NCBI GenBank assembly: GCA_035275345.1
Contig: DATEMY010000033.1
Coordinates: forward strand, 1 to 32,709
From: JAJVID01 sp035275345
GTDB lineage: Bacteria > Acidobacteriota > Blastocatellia > RBC074
Length of the DNA: 32,709 nt
Direction of reading: 5' to 3'
The position numbers and the translations under genes were made by a program. This document shows, piece after piece, positions 20,485-27,061 of the stretch. Each line of letters opens with the position of its first letter. Position 1 is the stretch's first letter. Below the pieces are notes generated by a model, which saw only the letters and a program-made list of their open reading frames with translations, was not told the DNA's origin and did no database searches.

Positions 20485-21822
20485 TTAGCAAGGCGCGAAC
20501 GTAAACACCACCGCCCCGATGACGAACCAGATCACCGCGAACAGCAGCCCGTAGCCGAAAAAGCTTCTGAAGTCCACGTGCGCGATTCCGGCGATGATCA
20601 CATACCAGAACGGCGAGGTCAGGTTGCCCATGTGATCGCCGACGCTCATCGCCAGGATGCCTCGCTGAATCGATACGCCGACCTCCAACGCCGCTTTCGA
20701 CGTGACGAAGCCCTGGATCGCCCACTGGCCGCCGCTCGACGGAATGAAGAGAGCGAAGACCGCTCCGATAGCCGCCGTCAACAGCGGAAATGTATAGGGC
20801 GTCGAGACCGCCGCCACCGCTCCCGCGAGTTTCTCACCGACGTTGGTGTGTTGAATCAATCCCGCGACTCCGGCGTAAAGGTGATAGATCACGATCACAG
20901 GCCACGCCGACAGAATAGCTTTCTGCAGCGCCTGGGTGAATCTGTGGACATTGCGGTGAAGCATGAAGGTCAGGAAGAGCAGGATCGTATTGAGCGAATT
21001 GATGTCGAGACTTTTCCGCTGGGCGATGAAATGAAAATAGAGCCATCCCGCCAGCATCACGCAGAGCGCGAGTGTGAAGACCTGATTCCGCTCCAGGCGT
21101 TGTGACTCGGTCAGCGATTCTTCCTTCTCGGCTTCGATCTCGTCGGTCAATTTGCTCGTGCTGGGGAAATGGGAGATGGGCTTGCCCTCCTTCGGCATCA
21201 GCCAGCATCCGACAGCGATCACCGCCGTTGTGAAAACGATTTCGTGGATGATCGCCGCCGGCGACCAGATGGTGGTCGAGAGCGGGATGACGCCGACAGT
21301 CTTCTCCAGAAAATGTCCCGGCGTCGCGACGAGCAGCGGCGCGCTGGCCGAAAACCCGAACTGCCAAACGGCGTTCGCCGCCCAGATCAGGGCCAGTAAA
21401 AAGAGGAAATCAATCTTGATGCCTTTGCGTTCGGCCTCGCGGGCAAAGTAGATGGCGATGATCGGGCCGAGCGCGATTCCCAATCCCCAATAAAGATACG
21501 ATGCGATGGCGGTCATCAAGACGCCGAGGGCGACGACCTGATTAGCCGTCTTTGGTATTCGCGAAAGCGCGACGACGGATCTTCTGAACAGCGGGGTCGA
21601 GGCGAGCACCGAGCTGAGCGTAATGATCAACGTCATCTGCATTGTGAAAGGCAGCAACATCCACAGCCCCTGGTAATAGGCCTCCATTGTCTTCGTCAAT
21701 GAATTACCGAGCGCCAGCGCTACTGCAAAAAGAAATATGAGCAGCATGACGCAGGCGGTGATCGCGTCGGGCACGAAACGCCCCATCACCTGGGCAAAAC
21801 GATCCAGCCAGTTTTTGTTCAT
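20485..21822 (-). CDS. atoE: short-chain fatty acid transporter, AtoE family
   Basis: 445-residue polytopic membrane protein. Family-typical stretches include RFVPDAITACVMLLIFLFAVALALG at the N-terminus, WQFGFSASAPLLVATPGHFLE in the middle, and PSSGGQWAIQGFV, the signature of AtoE (TIGR00366), nearer the C-terminus. AtoE proteins take up short-chain fatty acids such as acetoacetate or butyrate. The gene is divergent from the first crotonase gene and shares its 104-bp control region, which contains a perfect palindrome. Coregulated uptake and catabolism is therefore plausible. The start codon has no strong ribosome binding site. Confidence 0.9.
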   Translation of the reverse strand: MNKNWLDRFAQVMGRFVPDAITACVMLLIFLFAVALALGNSLTKTMEAYYQGLWMLLPFTMQMTLIITLSSVLASTPLFRRSVVALSRIPKTANQVVALGVLMTAIASYLYWGLGIALGPIIAIYFAREAERKGIKIDFLFLLALIWAANAVWQFGFSASAPLLVATPGHFLEKTVGVIPLSTTIWSPAAIIHEIVFTTAVIAVGCWLMPKEGKPISHFPSTSKLTDEIEAEKEESLTESQRLERNQVFTLALCVMLAGWLYFHFIAQRKSLDINSLNTILLFLTFMLHRNVHRFTQALQKAILSAWPVIVIYHLYAGVAGLIQHTNVGEKLAGAVAAVSTPYTFPLLTAAIGAVFALFIPSSGGQWAIQGFVTSKAALEVGVSIQRGILAMSVGDHMGNLTSPFWYVIIAGIAHVDFRSFFGYGLLFAVIWFVIGAVVFTFAPC

Positions 21823-21852
21823 AGAATTGGAATGTGAAGAATTGACCTTTGC

Positions 21853-21881
21853 TTGACAGTGAACTTACCGGTCGGTAAGTT
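21853..21881 (+). promoter_or_regulatory. promoter of the crotonase pair with overlapping TetR-type operator
   Basis: TTGACA at 21853-21858 and TAAGTT at 21876-21881 form a 17-nt-spaced sigma-70-like promoter. The 20-nt perfect-arm palindrome AACTTACCG-GT-CGGTAAGTT (21862-21881) fills the spacer and overlaps the -10 box, the right place for a repressor. A closely related palindrome lies at 24822-24837 in front of the tetR gene. The site also lies in the upstream region of divergent atoE. Confidence 0.75.
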
Positions 21882-21926
21882 TAGGCTCCTGTCTATGGTC
21901 TGTCAATTTTCCGAAGGAGGATCAAA

Positions 21927-22727
21927 ATGGAATTCAGCCAGATTCTGTATGGGAAAGAGAATCGCGTCGCCACCGTGACATTGAACCGTCCCGAGAAGCT
22001 GAACGCATACTCTGAGACGATGATTCACGAGATCTTGGCCGCGCTGGCCGACGCTCGTGACGACGACGAGACCAGAGCGATGATCATCACCGGCGCGGGA
22101 CGCGGGTTTTGTTCGGGCGGAGACATCTCGCGCGATTTCCAGTATCCCTCGCGTTATCGCGGACACCGGCTGGAATCGCAGCTCGAGATGAGGGAAAACT
22201 TTCATCAGCTCGCGCGGTTTCTGTGGCGATTCGACAAGCCTACAATTGCGGCGGTGAACGGGGCGGCCGTCGCGGGCGGATTGGCGCTGGCGCTGTGCTG
22301 CGATTTCCGCATCGCCGCCGAGAGCGCGCGACTTGGCGATACGAGCCTCAAATTCGCGCTCATGCCGGACGAAGGCGGGGCCTGGTTCTTCCCGCGGTTT
22401 ATGGGATTGCAGAACGCGCTTAAGATGTCGCTCTTTTCCGAAGTCTATCCCGCGGGCCGGGCGAAGGAGTTGGGGTTGGTGACCGAGGTCACGCCCGACG
22501 CCGAATTGATGGCGACTGCGCGACAGTGGGCTGAACGGCTGGCCGAAGGCCCGCCGATCGCCATCAGGATCACCAAACGGATGATGTACAAACAACAGAT
22601 GATGGATCTGGAGAACGCGCTGGAGGACGCCGCGCTCGGAACGCTGGTGACCAACTACTGCGAAGATGTGAAAGAAGGCATCGCAGCGTTTCACGAAAAG
22701 CGAAAGCCGAATTTCAAAGGCCGTTAA
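21927..22727 (+). CDS. enoyl-CoA hydratase/isomerase family protein (PaaG-like)
   Basis: Crotonase-fold protein of 266 residues, with excellent AAGGAGG at 21914-21920. The oxyanion-hole regions are GRGFCSGGDIS and NGAAVAGGLALALCCDFRIA. Aligned by eye to rat mitochondrial hydratase, both catalytic Glu (144 and 164) are replaced, by Ala and Ser. An Asp is kept in LMPDEGGAW, equivalent to PDSGG of PaaG-type isomerases. It is therefore more likely an isomerase or another crotonase than a classical hydratase. It ends in the standard KRKPNFKGR. The adjacent downstream gene is a paralogue. Confidence 0.9.
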   Translation: MEFSQILYGKENRVATVTLNRPEKLNAYSETMIHEILAALADARDDDETRAMIITGAGRGFCSGGDISRDFQYPSRYRGHRLESQLEMRENFHQLARFLWRFDKPTIAAVNGAAVAGGLALALCCDFRIAAESARLGDTSLKFALMPDEGGAWFFPRFMGLQNALKMSLFSEVYPAGRAKELGLVTEVTPDAELMATARQWAERLAEGPPIAIRITKRMMYKQQMMDLENALEDAALGTLVTNYCEDVKEGIAAFHEKRKPNFKGR

Positions 22728-22789
22728 CATTTCCCGGGAGCGCCCACAGGAGACCGCGCGCGCCCCTGGGGAAAACGAAAGGAAGCTCT

Positions 22790-23584
22790 ATGGCTGAAGA
22801 TGTGATTTTGACTTCCGTCGCGGAAAGAGTCGCGACACTGACGTTCAATCGTCCTGACAAGCTCAACGCCTTGAGCCACGATCTGATCGTCGGATCAATT
22901 GACTGCCTGAAACGCTGGAGCCTCGACCCTGAAATCGGCGCGATCGTCGTCACGGGCGCGGGACGGGCTTTTTGCGCGGGAGGCGACGTTTCGATGATGG
23001 CGCGTGAAGGCGACGAACCCAAGACGCTCGAACAACAGATTGACGGTTTGCGGCTGGCCCAGGAGTTGTCGTGGCTGCTTTACAACTCGCCGAAAGTGAC
23101 AATCGCAGCCGTCAACGGCCACGCGATGGGCGCGGGGCTCGGCGTCTGTCTGGCCTGCGATCTGCGCATCGCTTCGGATCAGGCGAAGTTCGGAACCGCT
23201 TATGCGAAGGTTGGGTTCGGCGGAGATTTCGGCGCGACGTGGCTGCTCACTCGATACGCGGGCGCGCCGAAGGCCAAGGAGTTGTTCTTCCTGTCAGAAA
23301 TAATTGACGCGACGGAGGCTCATCGAATCGGTCTGGTCAACCGCGTCGTCGCGAGCGAGAGCCTGTCGTCGCAGGTCGCCGAAATCGCGTCGCGCATCGC
23401 CCACGGCCCGCTGACGAGCTATCGTTACATGAAAGCCAACGTAAATCTTGCGGCGGCGACCGATTTCCGCACGATGCTCGATCGCGAAGCCGAAACGCAC
23501 CTGCGCTGCGGTATGACCGAAGATCACAAAGAGGGCGTGCGCGCATTTATGGAAAAACGGCAGCCCAATTTCACAGGACGCTGA
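22790..23584 (+). CDS. enoyl-CoA hydratase/isomerase family protein, second crotonase
   Basis: 264-residue crotonase-fold protein, 62 bases after its paralogue and probably cotranscribed. Visible motifs are TFNRPDKLNALS, GRAFCAGGDVSMMA (oxyanion hole), NGHAMGAGLGVCLACDLRIA and the end KRQPNFTGR. As in the first copy, the two hydratase Glu positions are not Glu. The PDSGG-like loop reads GGDFGATW, so the Asp is retained while the preceding Pro is lost. A ring-opening or double-bond isomerase role, as for PaaG, is a possibility. GAAAGGAAG lies before the ATG. The two proteins may form a heteromer or handle successive intermediates. Confidence 0.9.
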   Translation: MAEDVILTSVAERVATLTFNRPDKLNALSHDLIVGSIDCLKRWSLDPEIGAIVVTGAGRAFCAGGDVSMMAREGDEPKTLEQQIDGLRLAQELSWLLYNSPKVTIAAVNGHAMGAGLGVCLACDLRIASDQAKFGTAYAKVGFGGDFGATWLLTRYAGAPKAKELFFLSEIIDATEAHRIGLVNRVVASESLSSQVAEIASRIAHGPLTSYRYMKANVNLAAATDFRTMLDREAETHLRCGMTEDHKEGVRAFMEKRQPNFTGR

Positions 23585-23629
23585 CCGCGAATCAGTACCG
23601 CTCGGCGCCGCTTGGAAAGGAGCGTCATG

Positions 23630-23742
23630 AAGAGAGAGTACGGAAAAGACGGAAATAACGGAACAAACAGAAAAGGACGCGGGAAATACCTTGCAATGCT
23701 TCCGTTTGTTCCGTTATTTCCGTCTTTTCCGTACTCTCTCTT
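23630..23742. repeat. perfect 39-nt inverted repeat
   Basis: Arms 23630-23668 and 23704-23742 are exact reverse complements over all 39 nt, with a 35-nt loop. Within each arm a 9-nt unit of type ACGGAAAAG is repeated three times with small changes. It lies between the second crotonase gene and the cyclase gene, ending 35 bases before the latter start. No transposase or T-run accompanies it. Confidence 0.95.
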
Positions 23743-23776
23743 GCGCGGCTGAGCTGTTACATTTCAGGAGGACAAG

Positions 23777-24778
23777 ATGAAAAACATTGCGACAGTATTA
23801 CTCACATTGCTCGCGGCGTTCGCTGTGGCCGGCGCGCTCGTTTCATCCGGCGCCACACAGGAAGCGCAACACAAGATGGTGAAAGAAGACGTCGACCGTC
23901 TGATGACCGAGCTGTCGAATTGGGGCCGTTGGGGAAAGGAGGATCAACTCGGCGCCATCAACCTGATCACAGCGGCGAAGCGGAAGCAGGCGGCGGCGCT
24001 GGTCAAAGAAGGTTTTTCGGTCTCGCTCGCGCGTGACGCCGAAAAGGAAAGATCCGCCGATAATCCCAGCCCTTACGAACACACGATGACTTTGAGCGGC
24101 GTCAACAATCGCGGGCAGTTCAGCCTTGACGCGTTCCGCATCTCGTTTCACGGCTACCAGCACACCCACCTGGACGCGCTCTGTCACATGTTCTGGAACG
24201 GTAAAATGTACAACGGTTTTTCCCAGGAAGAGGTCACGGAGAAAGGCGCCGAGAAACTCGCGATTCAAAATCTGAAACAGGGAATTTTCACTCGCGGCGT
24301 GTTGATGGACATCCCGCAGCTCAAAGGCCTGAAGTACCTCGAGCCCGGAACGCCGATTTATCCTGAAGATTTGGAAGCCTGGGAGAAGAAGGCGGGGGTG
24401 AAATTGACCGCCGGCGACGCCGTCTTCATTCGCACGGGACGTTGGGCGAGGCGCGCCGAGAAGGGCGCATGGAACGTTGCGGCGAGCGCGGCCGGTCTTC
24501 ACGCTTCGTGCGCAAGATGGCTGAAGCAGCGCGACGTGGCTCTACTGGGGAGCGACGCGGCCAGCGACGTGTCGCCGTCAGGCGTCGAAGGTCTCACACA
24601 CCCGATCCATCAACTGACGCTAATTGCGCTGGGCGTGAACATTTTCGACAACTGCGACCTCGAAGCTTTGAGCGAAGCGGCCGCGAAACGCAAACGATGG
24701 GAATTTCTGCTCACCGCGGCTCCCATTCCGTTGACCGGCGGCACCGGCTCGCCGCTCAACCCGATCGCTTCATTTTAG
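23777..24778 (+). CDS. exported cyclase family protein (kynurenine formamidase-like hydrolase)
   Basis: 333 residues with an N-terminal signal peptide (about 1-27, cleavage near SSGATQ). The metal-binding motif of the cyclase/KynB family (PF04199) appears as HGYQHTHLDALCH, followed by GTPIYPEDLEAWEKKAGVKLTAGDAVFIRTGRW and LGSDAASDVSPS. Family members are metal-dependent hydrolases of amides or cyclic acyl compounds. Here the protein is predicted to be periplasmic and to act on an unknown substrate, perhaps a precursor of the acids consumed by neighbouring enzymes. AGGAGG at 23766-23771 supports the start. It lies downstream of the crotonases but behind a large hairpin. Confidence 0.88.
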   Translation: MKNIATVLLTLLAAFAVAGALVSSGATQEAQHKMVKEDVDRLMTELSNWGRWGKEDQLGAINLITAAKRKQAAALVKEGFSVSLARDAEKERSADNPSPYEHTMTLSGVNNRGQFSLDAFRISFHGYQHTHLDALCHMFWNGKMYNGFSQEEVTEKGAEKLAIQNLKQGIFTRGVLMDIPQLKGLKYLEPGTPIYPEDLEAWEKKAGVKLTAGDAVFIRTGRWARRAEKGAWNVAASAAGLHASCARWLKQRDVALLGSDAASDVSPSGVEGLTHPIHQLTLIALGVNIFDNCDLEALSEAAAKRKRWEFLLTAAPIPLTGGTGSPLNPIASF

Positions 24779-24794
24779 ATATTCAAACCGATAA

Positions 24795-24837
24795 TTGACA
24801 GCCCCTTGGCGCGTGCGTAGACTGACCGGGCGGTAAG
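24795..24837 (+). promoter_or_regulatory. tetR promoter with autoregulatory operator
   Basis: TTGACA (24795-24800), a 17-nt spacer and TAGACT (24818-24823) make a good sigma-70-type promoter. The palindrome CTGACCG-GG-CGGTAAG (24822-24837) begins at the -10 box. It differs in the left arm by one base from the palindrome at 21862-21881 and shares its CGGTAAG half-site. Its position suggests the TetR protein represses its own gene. Confidence 0.75.
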
Positions 24838-24895
24838 TAACTGACAGTCGCCCGTACAATCATCTGGGAGGAAGTCCCCTGAAGAAGTAACGACA

Positions 24896-25534
24896 ATGAG
24901 ACCACAGAAAAAATTGACCGCTTCGGAAGAGCCAAATCGCCTCGATCAAATATATTACGTTGCGGCGAAGATCTTCTGCGACAAAGGCTATGACGCGACC
25001 TCGATGAGCGACATCGCCGACGCCGTGGGCATCACCAAAGCCGGCATCTATCATTACGTGAAGAGCAAACAGGATCTGCTCTTCGCGATCATGAATTTCG
25101 GGATGGACCGGCTCGAAACCTACGTGATCGTCCCGGCGCGGGCCGTCACCGACGCCGAACAACGGCTGCGCACGATCCTGCGCAATCACACCCTGTTGAT
25201 CATCGAGGGAAGCTCGCCCGAGGGTTACAGCCCGCTCACGGTGCTCAACGACGAAATGGCGGGGCTGACCCCCCTCCACCGCCGCAAAGTTCAGCAGCGT
25301 AAGCGCGCTTACCTGGACCTGACGCGCGACACGCTGCGACAGTTGAAGGACGAAGGCAAGTTGAAAGATGTGGACGCTACTGTTGCCGCCTTCAGCCTGT
25401 TCGGGATGCTGCTATGGCTGTCACGATGGTATAGCCCGGACGGCAAATTGACAGGCGACGAAGTGGCGAACGAGATAGAGAAGATCGCTCTCGGTGGATT
25501 GTTGCGCCCCCAGGCTCGATTGGCTCGCAATTGA
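24896..25534 (+). CDS. TetR family transcriptional regulator
   Basis: 212 residues. The N-terminal helix-turn-helix (about 17-63) contains IYYVAAKIFCDKGYDATSMSDIADAVGITKAGIYHYVKSKQDLL, which is classical TetR. The C-terminal ligand domain resembles the fatty acid/acyl-CoA-responsive members by length and by EKRAY-like LHRRKVQQRKRAYLDLTRDTLRQL, but the ligand cannot be read from sequence. Palindromes in its own promoter and in the crotonase promoter share the half-site CGGTAAG, so it most likely represses both and is relieved by an acyl-CoA. Ribosome binding site is weak. The gene is followed by a 299-bp gap. Confidence 0.92.
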   Translation: MRPQKKLTASEEPNRLDQIYYVAAKIFCDKGYDATSMSDIADAVGITKAGIYHYVKSKQDLLFAIMNFGMDRLETYVIVPARAVTDAEQRLRTILRNHTLLIIEGSSPEGYSPLTVLNDEMAGLTPLHRRKVQQRKRAYLDLTRDTLRQLKDEGKLKDVDATVAAFSLFGMLLWLSRWYSPDGKLTGDEVANEIEKIALGGLLRPQARLARN

Positions 25535-25636
25535 ATCAACTTGCGACGCTCTGAAACCATAAAAAAAATTGGATTTCCGCATTCAGGCCAATCGTGTTAG
25601 TTTAAGCCATTCGCCTTTCGCATTAATCAATCGACA

Positions 25637-25690
25637 TTAACCATTATCGGTCAGTATAGGAAACGTTTTTCCTTGACCGATAATGATTAA
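25637..25690. repeat. nested hairpin element after tetR
   Basis: Arms 25637-25653 and 25674-25690 pair over 17 nt with one mismatch. Inside, AGGAAA (25658-25663) and TTTCCT (25668-25673) form a second stem with loop CGTT. The transcript would fold into one long hairpin. It lies about 100 bases past the tetR stop and could end that transcript, although no T-run follows. Confidence 0.85.
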
Positions 25691-25748
25691 TATGGAATGG
25701 CTAATGGCTAATGCTCTCGGATCAAGGCATAACTTAATGTCAGATGAA

Positions 25749-25815
25749 AGTGGGCAGTGGGTAGTGGGCAGTCCTTATCTCCTTACTATCCACTGCCCAC
25801 TGCCCACTGCCCACT
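25749..25815. repeat. inverted repeat made of 7-nt tandem units
   Basis: Arms 25749-25772 and 25792-25815 are reverse complements over 24 nt with one mismatch, around a 19-nt loop. The left arm is three tandem GTGGGCA-type heptamers and the right arm three GCCCACT-type ones. It ends 19 bases before the AraD1 gene, next to its GGGGAG ribosome binding site, so in mRNA it could hide or expose that site. The rest of the 299-bp gap (25535-25833) shows only the hairpin at 25637-25690. Confidence 0.9.
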
Positions 25816-25833
25816 ATTTTCTGGGGAGATTCG

Positions 25834-26856
25834 ATGCTCAGGTTGATTCAGCTTAGGAACGGAAACATTCGTAAGATCGGGGTTGTTGACGAACCCCGTA
25901 TCCGGTTGCTGTCGGAGTTCGCTTCGATCTATGAATTGGCGCGAGAGGCGATAAGCTCGAACGTGAAGTTGTCCGCCATGGCGAAACAACATGACACAGA
26001 TGAATCGCTCGATTACGACGAGATCTACGGCGGCCAATCAGAATGGCGCATCTTGCCGGCCGCCGATTATCCGGAAGAGGCGTCCCGTTGCCTGGTGACC
26101 GGAACCGGGCTGACGCACATGGCGAGCGCGAAAAACCGCGACGCCATGCACGCAAAAAATCCCGATCAGATCGATCCTCAGCCCGAGAAGCTTACTGATA
26201 GCATGAAGATGTTCCGCTGGGGCATCGAGGGCGGGCGTCCGGAGCCGGGCAAGATCGGCGTCGCGCCAGAATGGTTTTACAAGGGTTGCGGCGACGTGTT
26301 GCGCGCGCACGGCGAGCCGCTCATCACGCCGCGCTACGCCGAAGACGGCGGAGAGGAACCGGAAGTGGCGGGCGTTTATTTGATCGGCGACGACGCCCGG
26401 CCTTATCGAATCGGTTTCGCCATCGGCAACGAATTTTCTGACCACAAATTCGAGAAACGAAATTACCTTTATCTGGCCGGCTCGAAATTGCGCAATTGCG
26501 CCATCGGCCCGGAGCTGATTGTCGATCACGGCTTCCAATCCGTGCCCGGAGAAGTGGCGATCGAACGCGACGGGCGGCGCGTCTGGTCTCAGGAGATCAA
26601 GACCGGCGAAGCCGAGATGTGCCACAGCCTCTCGAACATCGAGCACCATCACTTCAAATTCGAGTGGCATCGCCGGCCCGGCGATCTTCACGTCCATTTC
26701 TTCGGCGCCGACGCCTTCAGTTTCGGCGCTGGGATTCAATTGTCCGACGGCGACATAATGACGGTCAGCTTTGAAGGCTTCGGACGCTCGCTACGCAATC
26801 CGCTCAAGATCGATTCGGTTGTGGATGAAATCGTCGCAGTCACACATCTTGATTGA
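25834..26856 (+). CDS. AraD1/GguC family protein, fumarylacetoacetate-hydrolase-like
   Basis: 340 residues, start ATG 25834 with GGGGAG upstream. The N-terminus MLRLIQLRNGNIRKIGVVDEPRIRLL and the stretch TGTGLTHMASAKNRDAMH match the AraD1/GguC group, related to FAH-fold dehydratases. Some members are 2-keto-3-deoxy sugar acid dehydratases (L-arabinose oxidative pathway); GguC itself has no firmly known reaction. Acidic residues in GVYLIGDDARPYRIGFAIGNEFSDH are placed where FAH proteins bind Mg. No sugar genes are nearby, so the substrate is open. It could be an independent unit, since both flanks carry palindromic repeats. Confidence 0.85.
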   Translation: MLRLIQLRNGNIRKIGVVDEPRIRLLSEFASIYELAREAISSNVKLSAMAKQHDTDESLDYDEIYGGQSEWRILPAADYPEEASRCLVTGTGLTHMASAKNRDAMHAKNPDQIDPQPEKLTDSMKMFRWGIEGGRPEPGKIGVAPEWFYKGCGDVLRAHGEPLITPRYAEDGGEEPEVAGVYLIGDDARPYRIGFAIGNEFSDHKFEKRNYLYLAGSKLRNCAIGPELIVDHGFQSVPGEVAIERDGRRVWSQEIKTGEAEMCHSLSNIEHHHFKFEWHRRPGDLHVHFFGADAFSFGAGIQLSDGDIMTVSFEGFGRSLRNPLKIDSVVDEIVAVTHLD

Positions 26857-26930
26857 TCTTTCTCAACGCAAAAAGAATCTCAGCCACGAATAAACACGAA
26901 TGCGCGCGAATATTTATGATTGACAGTCTA

Positions 26931-26975
26931 TCCGCGTGAAGGCGCCAATCCGTTGGCGCGGTTCTTTTACGCGGA
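26931..26975. repeat. nested hairpin upstream of the antiporter
   Basis: Outer arms TCCGCGT (26931-26937) and ACGCGGA (26969-26975) enclose inner arms GCGCCAA (26942-26948) and TTGGCGC (26953-26959). It ends about 85 bases before the antiporter start and lies in the untranslated leader if transcription begins upstream. The rest of the 205-bp gap shows nothing I recognise. Confidence 0.6.
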
Positions 26976-27061
26976 ATCGACGCAGAGATTTTGAACGCCG
27001 TCTGGCGACAGTGAAAATCACCTGGGAAGAAACGAGGAAACCAAGTAAGGGCATAAAACAT

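Noticed and set aside
20303..20725. 140-codon minus-strand frame across the palindrome before atoE
   Set aside because: It overlaps the atoE 3' end in another frame and reads through the inverted repeat; no family features.
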